DNA of 39,186 bases from Candidatus Zixiibacteriota bacterium. GTDB lineage: Bacteria > Zixibacteria > MSB-5A5 > DG-27. The stretch spans positions 1 to 39,186 of the forward strand of contig JAUWHO010000019.1 in the NCBI GenBank assembly GCA_030605835.1, in the 5' to 3' direction. The translations under genes were made by a program, and so were the position numbers. Under the pieces are notes generated by a model, which saw only the letters and a list, made by a program, of their open reading frames with translations, was not told where the DNA came from and searched no databases. This document shows, piece after piece, positions 1-7,791 of the stretch. How positions within the stretch are numbered: position 1 is the first letter of the stretch; every line of letters starts with the position of its first letter.

Positions 1-83
1 AGTTCGTGGAGGACCTTGGGGCGGTCGGATTTCATCCGCTTCCCCTTCCCGGCGGCTAATATGAGGGCAACGGTTTCGGGCAT
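1..83 (-). CDS. glmU: GlmU N-terminus (partial): N-acetylglucosamine-1-phosphate uridyltransferase
   Basis: Reading the minus strand from the ATG at 83 gives 27 codons that run off the window edge. They start MPETVALILAAGKGKRM and end in PKVLHE. The LAAGxGxRM signature followed by PKxLHE is the nucleotide-binding N-terminus of the pyrophosphorylase domain of GlmU, which makes UDP-GlcNAc for peptidoglycan and lipopolysaccharide. Many nucleotidyltransferases share the LAAGxGxRM loop, but KSDxPKVLHEL is typical of GlmU. The gene lies 43 nt downstream of panD on the same strand and could be co-transcribed. Only the first 27 residues are visible, so the C-terminal acetyltransferase domain is inferred. 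Confidence 0.85.
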   Translation of the reverse strand, partial: MPETVALILAAGKGKRMKSDRPKVLHE

Positions 84-126
84 ATTAGTTTGCCTGAGCC
101 TCCCCTCACTCCGGTGAGGACTCCGC

Positions 127-516
127 TCAATCCCCTTCGTACTCTCTCTCTTCGAGTTCTTCCGCAATTCTGGTGATCTTGTTTTTCTCGTCTACGAAGA
201 CGATTCTGGGATGGAAGTTGTGGCTCTCTTTTTCGTCAATCAACCCGTATGCGATGACGATGATGATGTCGCCGACCTGGCCCAGGCGGGCGGCGGGACC
301 GTTGAGGCAGATAGTGCCACTGCCGGGCTTCCCGGGTATGACGTACGTGGTGAAGCGGGCACCGTTGTTGAGATTTACGATCTGGACTTCCTCCCAGCGA
401 TTGATCCCGGCGGCGGCGAGAAGTTCAGAATCGATGGTGATGCTCCCCTGGTAATGCAGTTCCGCGGCCGTGACCCTGGCGCGGTGGATTTTCGCTCTGC
501 AGACGCTAACCAACAT
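127..516 (-). CDS. panD: Aspartate 1-decarboxylase (pyruvoyl enzyme)
   Basis: This 129-residue protein has the usual PanD length. PanD decarboxylates aspartate to beta-alanine for pantothenate and CoA synthesis. The start chosen is [16 protein letters not shown], preceded by GGGAG a few bases upstream; an in-frame ATG 18 codons earlier lacks family support. The proenzyme self-cleavage site is present as Tyr22-Gln23-Gly24-Ser25, with Ser25 becoming the pyruvoyl group. The conserved Lys9 and the later Asn-Gly-Pro-Ala-Ala-Arg segment of the active site are also visible. The gene lies between the UbiA-like gene and glmU. A 6-bp hairpin (104-119) follows the stop but has no T-run, so it is unlikely to terminate transcription before glmU. 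Confidence 0.95.
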   Translation of the reverse strand: MLVSVCRAKIHRARVTAAELHYQGSITIDSELLAAAGINRWEEVQIVNLNNGARFTTYVIPGKPGSGTICLNGPAARLGQVGDIIIVIAYGLIDEKESHNFHPRIVFVDEKNKITRIAEELEEREYEGD

Positions 517-542
517 ACTTTCTCCCAAATCTAAGGGAAGTA

Positions 543-570
543 AATATAAATGCTGCCGAGTAAAATGCAA
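543..570 (-). promoter_or_regulatory. Candidate sigma-70 promoter of panD
   Basis: On the minus strand TTGCAT (565-570) lies 16 nt from TATATT (543-548). The -10 is 5/6 to consensus and the -35 only 3/6. Transcription would begin near 536, about 20 nt before the panD start. It lies just downstream of the repeat-filled gap that separates panD from the UbiA-like gene. Confidence 0.4.
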
Positions 571-577
571 GCACTAG

Positions 578-642
578 AAGATAGGGGACAGGAGACCGGG
601 GACAGGAAACAGGGAACAGGAATTAGGAGATAGGAATTAGGG
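578..642. repeat. GGGGACAGG / AGGAATTAGG degenerate tandem string
   Basis: A run of imperfect 8-11 bp units (GGGGACAGG, GGAAACAGG, GGAACAGG, GGAATTAGG, GGAGATAGG) fills the gap between the UbiA-like gene and panD. The reverse complement of the same kind of string occurs at 17887-17908. It has no coding potential. Confidence 0.7.
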
Positions 643-664
643 ATGAAAGATGGCATGCCTATGA

Positions 665-741
665 TTTACCATTCACTATTCACCATTCACCATTGACTAT
701 TCACCATTCACTATTAACCATCCACTATTCACCATTCACCA
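665..741. repeat. TTCACYA tandem-repeat string, copy 1
   Basis: About ten 7-8 bp units of the form (A)TTCACCA / (A)TTCACTA run without interruption and stop 2 bp before the stop codon of the UbiA-like gene. Shorter copies with the same phase lie at 18080-18108 and 30297-30342. This is a dispersed low-complexity element rather than a gene. Confidence 0.8.
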
Positions 742-743
742 AA

Positions 744-1586
744 CTAAAGCCCTCGGCTTCCCAAGAATACCGCGACAATACCGATGACCATCCCGAATTT
801 CAAAAGTCTTGAGAGACGGGAAAGGTTCACCGGGCTTGAATCCCGTAAGGTAGAAAATGCAATATAGATTAGAAGCAGATCCACTCCTGCAATTACTACC
901 AGCAAATATATCCAGCCGTAGATCTCCAGAGCAAAGGGCAAGATAGTGGCGATTATCAAGAGAACAAAAGTGGAGACGATGGTTCGTTGAGCCGCCCTTT
1001 TCCCACAAGCCAGAGGGATGCTCCGAGACCTCCTGAGCCTGTCCGCCTCCATGTCCTCAAGGTCTTTCAAGACCTCCCGGCCGAAATGATACAGAAAAGC
1101 AAAAACGGCCGGGATCAGAGCGCCCCTTGCATTTCCAACCGAGGCCCCACCATAGAGAAACGCTAAAGCAGAGACAAACGCCACCGTGAAGTTGCCCCAG
1201 AACAGTTCAAGCTTCAGGGAGGCGCTGTAAAAGAAGAGCCCCACAACGGCGGCACTGGCGATGATGAAGGTGGGTCGATTGATCAGCACTGAGAGGATCA
1301 AACCTACTATCGTGAGAAGCACATACAGGATTAAAGCCCCGCTCGCACCGACCTTGCCGGAAGGCAGGGGCCGGTGGGGTTTGCTCAACTGGTCGACTTC
1401 TATATCAAAATAGTCGTTGATTACGTTGCCGCCAGCAGAGATGAGCATTCCCGAAAGCGAAGCTAAGATTATCTCCTGGCTGAAATAGAAATCGACAGAG
1501 ATGACTCCCCCCAGATAGACTGCCATGAACGCGATGAGGTTGTTGATCGGGCGAGTCAGCTCAAAAAGGGCGGTGAGTTTTTTCAT
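744..1586 (-). CDS. UbiA-family prenyltransferase, DGGGP-synthase-like
   Basis: This 280-residue polytopic membrane protein of the UbiA superfamily has both Asp-rich prenyl-diphosphate and Mg2+ motifs: NDYFDIEVD (57-65) and DLEDMEAD (175-182). The stretches SKPHRPLPSGK, FLYGGASVGN and GREVLKDLEDMEADR resemble archaeal digeranylgeranylglyceryl-phosphate synthases more than 4-hydroxybenzoate, heme O or chlorophyll enzymes. The likely reaction is transfer of a geranylgeranyl group onto a glycerol-phosphate ether or a similar acceptor. The gene starts 2 nt after the Omp85 stop codon, so it is probably the last gene of that envelope operon. The substrate is inferred from sequence style only; no GGGP synthase is visible in the window to support it. 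Confidence 0.75.
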   Translation of the reverse strand: MKKLTALFELTRPINNLIAFMAVYLGGVISVDFYFSQEIILASLSGMLISAGGNVINDYFDIEVDQLSKPHRPLPSGKVGASGALILYVLLTIVGLILSVLINRPTFIIASAAVVGLFFYSASLKLELFWGNFTVAFVSALAFLYGGASVGNARGALIPAVFAFLYHFGREVLKDLEDMEADRLRRSRSIPLACGKRAAQRTIVSTFVLLIIATILPFALEIYGWIYLLVVIAGVDLLLIYIAFSTLRDSSPVNLSRLSRLLKFGMVIGIVAVFLGSRGL

Positions 1587-1588
1587 CT

Positions 1589-3331
1589 TTAGAAATTGCT
1601 GGCAACCCCGAAGTGAAGTTTCGCCTGAGAGAACCCCTCCTTCAAGGGAACCCCCAAATCGAAGGCGAGATTTCCAAGCTTAGAACCCAATCTGAATCCT
1701 AAGCCGTATCCATAACTCCACCCCTCGGAGGTTTCTCTCGAGAAATACCCGCTGTCGAAAAAGAGAAACAGGCGCGAATCCGGGTCTGGCAGCAGGCGAT
1801 ATTCCAAATTCGACCAAAAAATCAATCTTCCCGAAAACTGATCCTGACGATAACCCCGCAGACTGCCCAGGCCTCCCATATAAATCTCCTCCGTTATAGG
1901 CAACCGATCAGCGGAACTACCGACCCCACCTATAAAGACTCTCGCAGCTATAACTTGATTTCGCCTCAGTGGAGCAAAATACTCTGCCAGCCCCTCTGCG
2001 GAGGTGATATTCTCTTCAGCCAATTCTGGAGAGAAGAACTTTGTCGCTGAGTTCCTCTTGGAAGCATAGCCGGCTTCGGCGAAGAAGTAGCTTCCCGAAC
2101 GGGGATTGAAGCCACTGTCGCGGAAATCCAAACTCAAAAAGAGCTTCCCTTTCCACTTCTCCTCAGAGGCCAGAAAACTCCTCCCCCAGGATTCGGGGTT
2201 GGTCCTCTCGAAGGAGAACCCGGCGCCGGCGGTAACACCGTAAGAGACCCTGCTGTCCAGATCAAGTCCAAAACTGTTGCGGATATAGGTAGAGTCGAAA
2301 TCGACCTGGGAGATGTATACTCTCACATTCAACCTCGTCCCCAGAATATAGGGTTCGGTGTAAGAGAATTCCAACTCCGAGGAGTGAGGGTCTCTGCGGA
2401 ACCATCTCACCTTCCCCTCTCTTCCGGTTCCGAAGATATTCACCAGGTGGAAATCAAAAAGCCCGGTCAGGTATCCTGCGACTTCGCCTTCTCCGGGATT
2501 GTAGCCCAGGGCGACCTCAGCCTTTGAGGCCTGAACCTCCTCCACCGGTATCCTTAATCTCCCCCGCGAGGCCTCCGACAGAGCGAGAATCTGGGGTTCT
2601 TCGTTCACCCGGATAAACCTCAGGCGGTCGAGGTTCACAACGGAGCGTTCGATCTTCTCGGAGTTGTAAGCCTCCCCCGGCGATATCTCCATCTCCCTTT
2701 GAAGGACGTAGGGACGAGTATTCACCAGCCCCGCAAAATCTATCTCGTTTACGGTGACCGCGGGTCCTTCTATAGTCTGCAAGGTGAAATCAACTCTCCC
2801 ACCGGGGGAGAGTTCGAAGTCCTTCAAGTTTAGCTGACAATAGGGATGTCCGGCTTTTTCATACATTTCGAGTATACGCTCAATTCCGGAGTTGAGCTCT
2901 GCGGCTTTGGAAAATGCGCCCCTTTTGAGCCCCAGGTAGGTTTCCAACTCCTCTCGGGGGAAGACTCTCATACCCGCAAAATCGATTTCTCCTACGACCG
3001 CCCCCCTCCCCTCGGATATTCTGAAAGTAATTTGGACGTTTGGCCGTCTTTGAACGGAAGTCTCGACCGTAGTCCAGAAGAACCCCTCGGAGTAATACAG
3101 CCTCTTGATCGTCTCGACTTCGCCCACCAAATCCACTTCCTGGAAAACCTCTCCCTCTCTGAAATTGAGCACCTGGAAAACCTCATCTTTAGATAAAGAG
3201 CGGCAACCTTCAATCTCTATGGCGTCGATTCTCGCCTGTCCATAGCCTGTCTCTGGGAGAGAGAACAGCATCGTCAGCATAACTATGACCAGCGATTCCC
3301 GAAGTGTTTTGTTGAGACTCTTCCTGACCAT
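1589..3331 (-). CDS. Omp85/BamA-like outer-membrane protein with POTRA domains
   Basis: The protein is 580 residues with an N-terminal signal peptide (MVRKSLNKTL ... PETGYGQA). Residues about 32-280 show POTRA-like repeats (IDAIEIEGCRSLSKDEV, VGEIDFAGMRVFPREEL, VNEIDFAGLVNTRPYVL), which suggests three POTRA domains. A 16-strand barrel follows. It carries the diagnostic loop-6 motif LRGY (RGY at 492-494) in a GGLGSLRGYRQDQF context and ends in Phe. BamA has five POTRA domains and is longer (about 800), so this is more like a TamA or dedicated Omp85 transporter. It is separated by 1 nt from the upstream giant barrel gene. That spacing suggests it inserts or works with that partner rather than being the housekeeping BamA. 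Confidence 0.85.
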   Translation of the reverse strand: MVRKSLNKTLRESLVIVMLTMLFSLPETGYGQARIDAIEIEGCRSLSKDEVFQVLNFREGEVFQEVDLVGEVETIKRLYYSEGFFWTTVETSVQRRPNVQITFRISEGRGAVVGEIDFAGMRVFPREELETYLGLKRGAFSKAAELNSGIERILEMYEKAGHPYCQLNLKDFELSPGGRVDFTLQTIEGPAVTVNEIDFAGLVNTRPYVLQREMEISPGEAYNSEKIERSVVNLDRLRFIRVNEEPQILALSEASRGRLRIPVEEVQASKAEVALGYNPGEGEVAGYLTGLFDFHLVNIFGTGREGKVRWFRRDPHSSELEFSYTEPYILGTRLNVRVYISQVDFDSTYIRNSFGLDLDSRVSYGVTAGAGFSFERTNPESWGRSFLASEEKWKGKLFLSLDFRDSGFNPRSGSYFFAEAGYASKRNSATKFFSPELAEENITSAEGLAEYFAPLRRNQVIAARVFIGGVGSSADRLPITEEIYMGGLGSLRGYRQDQFSGRLIFWSNLEYRLLPDPDSRLFLFFDSGYFSRETSEGWSYGYGLGFRLGSKLGNLAFDLGVPLKEGFSQAKLHFGVASNF

Positions 3332-3332
3332 C

Positions 3333-6300
3333 TTAGAAATACGCTCTGGTTAACAACTTTCCGAAGTGCCTGCTCTCCCCGGAGGAGGAGGCTCTGAAAT
3401 TATAATTGAAGGTCGCCTCCAAGTTTTTCCCCAGGCGATAGATGATATTCGCACTGATCTCGAAGTTGTTGCCGGGTTTATTGCCCTGGGCCATACGATA
3501 GTTCAGATACGATCCCTCCGGGGCAACCTTCACGTGAGACCAGGCCAGGGTGACGTCCGCTCTCCCCTGATTGGAGAAATCCCACTGCAGATTAGGGGCG
3601 CTTCTCAAGAGAGTTGATTTCACCTCCGCAACCCTCTCCCCATCTAACTGAAGATTCTCCTCCAAGGTCAACTGCAATCCTCTCTGGGGTCTGAGGATCA
3701 GTTTCGCTCCTAAAAACCGGGAATCGATATCGAGGCTCCTCAGATTGGACAACTCCTCCAGGATGGTGCCGTAAACCCCCACCAGCTCCACCGAGTAGCC
3801 CCCCGAGAGTGGCTGTCTGAATCTGAGCTCGTATCGAATCTCCGATTCCTCCTGGGAGGCTCCCCGACCCAGCGAGGTCATCCTTTCGTTTCGCTGATAG
3901 CGAAGTCTCACCTCCTGACCCGGTGAGCCCGGATAGAAATAAAGATCGTTTCGAAAACTGATGCGGCGATATTGAAGGCTATCGCTCTTCGAATCATACC
4001 AGGGATTGAGCAGTTCCGGCGACCACCTCTTGCGGTCGAGGATTCGGTTTTGGCAATCAAGGGAGAGGTCAACTTTGAACTTATTCCAGAGAACATCATT
4101 TTCCGCACCGAACTTTGCCGGCTCTACAGTTAGATCCAACCCGGTGATAATCTCCATGGTGGGCCGACCCTCCCCCACCGGCTCGGTTATCTCCACATAA
4201 TCACCGTAGGGCTCGGGGATATATTCCCCGTTTTCGTAACGAAAATCCCCCGCTCCCGGCTCCACCTGCAGGTAGGATTTGACCACCGGATTGGATTCCA
4301 CCTGATTGACAGAGGCGAAAAGGTCACACCTCAAAGCTCGCCTGGGGTGATAGTAATTCAGCTTCGTGAAGATCAAATCCTGGTCGTCATCGGATCGGTT
4401 GTCCCGGAAATACTTCTTCTTTCGCTTGGTGTATGAGATCTGCGAGGATAGACTGCTTTTGTATTCCCTCAGATTGACCTCGAAGCGATACGATTTCGAC
4501 TCCGATTCCTTCAACCATTGGGCGAGAAATATCTCATCCTGCCGCAGGATGTATTCCCCGCTGAGGGTAAGGCTCTTCGCCGGCTTCAATTTTAGACCGG
4601 TCAGATATTCGTCATACTTGAAGCCGTCAGTTGGATGGCCTTGTCGCTTGGAAGTTCGTTTCTCCCCCTCATAACCGATCTTAGGTGTCAGAAACGAAAT
4701 CTTCTGAGATAGGGTGGCTTCAGCCCTCTTCCAATCTCTCTTCGTCAGAAGGCTATCGGGGTGAGACTTCTCGCTGCTGGCAATATCTTCCAACTGAAAA
4801 TCCAGGTTCGTCTCTGCAGGAGAGGTGAAATTCCCCTTCAGGCTCTTTCTTTCGGAATCGAAAGCATCCCCGCGGTCGAGCTTTCCATACTCGGCGTTCA
4901 ACCTCAACAGAGAGCTCTTTATCAGCTGAACACCTAACTCGTTTAATCTTTCCTCTTCTGACCTTTCTCCCTCCGGCAGATCCCACCTTCTCTGGTTCTC
5001 TAAAACCTCCACCCGACCGAAGGGAGAGAATTCACTTCCCAGATGCCGGAACCTGCTGGTGAAGTTGAGCGAATCGATGATGCCCCCCATAGTTTTCGAC
5101 ACCGGAAGATCCAGACCGCTCTTCAGTTCAAAACCCAGATCCTCTCTCTCCTCGTCGAGGTCGCTGAGGCTGTTCAAATCTTCGGACGACAACGCCACCT
5201 CTCCGGAGGTGTAAAACAGACTCCGGGAGTCATACGAGAAATCGATTCCGAACATGGAATGCTTCTCCGGAAGCGGAAGCTGAATTATCGGCAGGTAATC
5301 TCCCCCCTCATAGATGTATTCGTAAATGCCTCCCCCGAGATACTCATAAGTTCCTCGACCGGACTTCACCCTGGAGAAGCTGACGGAGTAATCTCCAGCC
5401 TCCTCTCCGACGTAACGATAATAGACATTGCCTAAGGAATCGACCTCCTGAGCGTAATCCCCCCCGCCATCGCCTACATACTTGGCTCCGGACTTATAAG
5501 AAGAATCCCTGTCGGCCCCCGCAGAGGCGATGATACTCCTCTCCTCGCTCGTAAAAACTCCGGAGGTGGGATTGTTTCGATCATCTTTTTCCAGGATGAA
5601 AGTCGATCCCAGAGAAAGTCTGTCGGCGAACAGTTCTACCTTACCTCGACCGGAGTAAAAGCTCCGTGCGAAATCCTCTTTGGAATACTCGAAATCGACC
5701 TCTATGCGGGACTGTTCGTCAATGAGAACCCTGGGGGTGAATTTCAAGCTTCCGCTGTCGTAGTCGATGATGTAGTCGTTCTCGCTTCCGCGGGTGCGAA
5801 GCACTCCGTCGAGGTAAACCCTCTCAGTCCCCGGCAGCATCCGGATTTTCTCCAGCCCCTCCGGGGTGGTGAGATAATAAGGCCCCTGAAATCCCTCCCT
5901 TCCGAAGAAGTAGTTGTTAGAATATTTTCCCTTGGAATTCGCTCCCGCGCCCAATAGCTTGAGATTCTCTAAGCGGAGCTCCCCCTTAATCCCCTGGAGC
6001 TTTTTTCTGTATCTGGACAGCGGCGCCTCCTGATAGTTGAGATAGAAATCGCCAAGGCTCCCCCTGAATCTTTCCGATTCGATCTCGAATAGAACTTTAT
6101 CCAACTCCTGCAGCCTTCTGGTGGTTCCGGAGGGGGAGATCGGGGCGTTGCGGTCGGAGAGAAGCGCGGTGGCTCTCACTCCTGGAAGGATGTTGCCGTA
6201 GATGGACAGATCCAGCGACTGTGAAAGGGAGACCTCCCGCCCACTCCCGACCTCCACCGAGATGGTTTTCGTCCCCCCCAGGTTTATTGAAGTGGCAGCG

Positions 6301-6737
6301 TTCCCCTTGAGCTGTTGAGGGGGAGATGGATGCATAGGCAACGGCTCCTTCCCCTGTGGAAGCTCACCCACAAAGCGGATTTCGTTGTGGCTGTATTTCT
6401 CGTCGACCTGAAAAGGGAAGGGGAGATAGTAGGCGATGGCATGGCTCCCGACCTTCAACGGCTCTTCAAAGAAGATAAGGCCCTTCTCGAAATCGACGGA
6501 GTAATCCTCCTCCATTCTCAGAAGACTGTCGCCCTCATAGACCTCCAGGCAATTCTGGAAAACCGGTCTGTCCGGTAGGTAATAGGGGCCTGAGGAGCCG
6601 TCCCCGGAAATCTCAAAGACCCGTGGTGGGGGTTTCCCCTCGCCTAGCCACCTCAGGTTCGTCTCGGAAGCAAAACTGGAGTTCGAAAGAGAAAAAAGGA
6701 GAAGGAAAAGGGTTAAACCAACCCAAAAGAATCGCAC
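3333..6737 (-). CDS. Large exported protein, predicted outer-membrane beta-barrel
   Basis: This 1134-residue protein starts at GTG. A signal peptide (RFFWVGLTLFLLLFSLSNSSFA) is followed by two beta-rich modules with a repeated layout: a Tyr-Leu segment, a valued label and DY.VDF/DYxxGxxxF. Examples are VYEGDSLLRMEEDYSVDF near 65-85 and VYLDGVLRTRGSENDYIIDY near 310-330. The stretch LSDRNAPISPSGTTRRLQELDK then GSLGDFYLNY recalls surface and secretion barrels of the FCB group such as SprA, though this protein is far shorter than SprA. The remaining 750 residues alternate charged and aromatic residues every other position, as in long antiparallel strands. The gene lies between the Omp85 gene (1 nt gap) and the NHL lipoprotein gene (3 nt gap). 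I do not recognise a named family; function is unknown. Confidence 0.75.
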   Translation of the reverse strand: MRFFWVGLTLFLLLFSLSNSSFASETNLRWLGEGKPPPRVFEISGDGSSGPYYLPDRPVFQNCLEVYEGDSLLRMEEDYSVDFEKGLIFFEEPLKVGSHAIAYYLPFPFQVDEKYSHNEIRFVGELPQGKEPLPMHPSPPQQLKGNAATSINLGGTKTISVEVGSGREVSLSQSLDLSIYGNILPGVRATALLSDRNAPISPSGTTRRLQELDKVLFEIESERFRGSLGDFYLNYQEAPLSRYRKKLQGIKGELRLENLKLLGAGANSKGKYSNNYFFGREGFQGPYYLTTPEGLEKIRMLPGTERVYLDGVLRTRGSENDYIIDYDSGSLKFTPRVLIDEQSRIEVDFEYSKEDFARSFYSGRGKVELFADRLSLGSTFILEKDDRNNPTSGVFTSEERSIIASAGADRDSSYKSGAKYVGDGGGDYAQEVDSLGNVYYRYVGEEAGDYSVSFSRVKSGRGTYEYLGGGIYEYIYEGGDYLPIIQLPLPEKHSMFGIDFSYDSRSLFYTSGEVALSSEDLNSLSDLDEEREDLGFELKSGLDLPVSKTMGGIIDSLNFTSRFRHLGSEFSPFGRVEVLENQRRWDLPEGERSEEERLNELGVQLIKSSLLRLNAEYGKLDRGDAFDSERKSLKGNFTSPAETNLDFQLEDIASSEKSHPDSLLTKRDWKRAEATLSQKISFLTPKIGYEGEKRTSKRQGHPTDGFKYDEYLTGLKLKPAKSLTLSGEYILRQDEIFLAQWLKESESKSYRFEVNLREYKSSLSSQISYTKRKKKYFRDNRSDDDQDLIFTKLNYYHPRRALRCDLFASVNQVESNPVVKSYLQVEPGAGDFRYENGEYIPEPYGDYVEITEPVGEGRPTMEIITGLDLTVEPAKFGAENDVLWNKFKVDLSLDCQNRILDRKRWSPELLNPWYDSKSDSLQYRRISFRNDLYFYPGSPGQEVRLRYQRNERMTSLGRGASQEESEIRYELRFRQPLSGGYSVELVGVYGTILEELSNLRSLDIDSRFLGAKLILRPQRGLQLTLEENLQLDGERVAEVKSTLLRSAPNLQWDFSNQGRADVTLAWSHVKVAPEGSYLNYRMAQGNKPGNNFEISANIIYRLGKNLEATFNYNFRASSSGESRHFGKLLTRAYF

Positions 6738-6740
6738 CTT

Positions 6741-7721
6741 CTACCTCATGATCTCGAATATCTTGAGGCTCCCCTCACTTCCATCCAGGACGTAGAGCCG
6801 ATTCTCGGAGGAAACCCGCACAGATGTCGGATAGGAGAAAGTCACCTGGGGATCATCACCACCGCCGAATTCCTTGAGGAATCTGCCTTCTTTCGAGAAA
6901 ACAAGTACCCGACCTCGACCCACCTCCCCAACCCAGAGAAGCCCGGAGGTATCAATCTCCAAGCCCCTGGGGGCGACCAGTTCCTCTTCACCGATGCTCC
7001 ACAGAAACTTGCCGAAGGGGTTAAAGACCGCAATCCGTCCATTGCCGGAGTCGGCGACATAAACCTTATCCTGAGCGTCAACGACGATGGCAGCCGGCTG
7101 TCGCAATTGCCCGAAGCCGTAACCGAAGCCACCGAACTCCCCGGACATATTATAGAAGCCGTCCAGTTTCAAAATCCGGTCCTCCTCGGTGTCCGAGAGG
7201 AGAATGTCTCCCTGGTTGGTGAATCTCACCCCGGCTACGAGTCCAAAATTGCGCTCGCTCTGGGAGATATCCAAGTAAGTATCGATAGAGCCGGCGAAAT
7301 TGAGGTTGCGGTCAAACCTCACCAGCCTGCGGTTCTGGGAGTCGGCGACTAAGATGTTTATGCCCCCGTCGAAGGCCAAAGCGGAAGGTTGACGAAATTG
7401 ATTGACACCGCCTCCGAAACCGCCAACCTCCTCCAAGAACCTCCCCTCGGGGCTCAACTTTACCAAACGGTTATTCCCGCCATCGAGGATATAAATATTT
7501 CCAGAATGATCCAGGATGAAATCGGAGGGGGAATTCAGACGGCTGCTCCCCAACACCTCGCCTATCACCGAAATCGGCTTCAGTTCTACATTTGCCGGAG
7601 TCGGAGGCTCAACTTGTGCAAGTCTGCTGGAATCTTTGGCCGAGCAGCCGAAAAATACCAAAGTGAGAAAAGATGCTATGAGAAAAGGTATCCAAAGTCG
7701 ACCGCTACTGACAAGGCTCAT
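6741..7721 (-). CDS. NHL-repeat beta-propeller lipoprotein
   Basis: This 326-residue protein has a lipoprotein-type signal ending VFFGC (Cys26). About six NHL repeats follow. Each has the pattern P.xx..D..GN.Y..D..N.R..., for example LNSPSDFILDHSGNIYILD, LRQPAAIVVDAQDKVYVAD and SYPTSVRVSSENRLYVLD. The repeats should form a six-bladed propeller held at the membrane surface. NHL propellers bind proteins, RNA or glycans; no catalytic residues are evident. The start is preceded by GGAG at 7 nt. The gene is 3 nt upstream of the giant barrel gene on the same strand, so it may be a lipoprotein partner of that outer-membrane complex. Confidence 0.85.
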   Translation of the reverse strand: MSLVSSGRLWIPFLIASFLTLVFFGCSAKDSSRLAQVEPPTPANVELKPISVIGEVLGSSRLNSPSDFILDHSGNIYILDGGNNRLVKLSPEGRFLEEVGGFGGGVNQFRQPSALAFDGGINILVADSQNRRLVRFDRNLNFAGSIDTYLDISQSERNFGLVAGVRFTNQGDILLSDTEEDRILKLDGFYNMSGEFGGFGYGFGQLRQPAAIVVDAQDKVYVADSGNGRIAVFNPFGKFLWSIGEEELVAPRGLEIDTSGLLWVGEVGRGRVLVFSKEGRFLKEFGGGDDPQVTFSYPTSVRVSSENRLYVLDGSEGSLKIFEIMR

Positions 7722-7791
7722 AAACTTCTCCGCATTGAATTCAGTTAGCTTTCATGGGAACAGCCTCGAAGGAGCAAATGAAAGCGCAACC

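Noticed and set aside
104-119. Terminator between panD and glmU
   Set aside because: CCTCAC-TCCG-GTGAGG is only 6 bp and has no T-run on either strand.
665-741. CRISPR-like array made of TTCACYA units
   Set aside because: The units are 7-8 bp, contiguous and without spacers, and there are no cas genes in the window.
3366-7748. Plus-strand frames of 62-130 codons over the giant barrel and NHL genes
   Set aside because: They are antisense shadows of strongly supported minus-strand coding regions and show no domain or ribosome-binding site.
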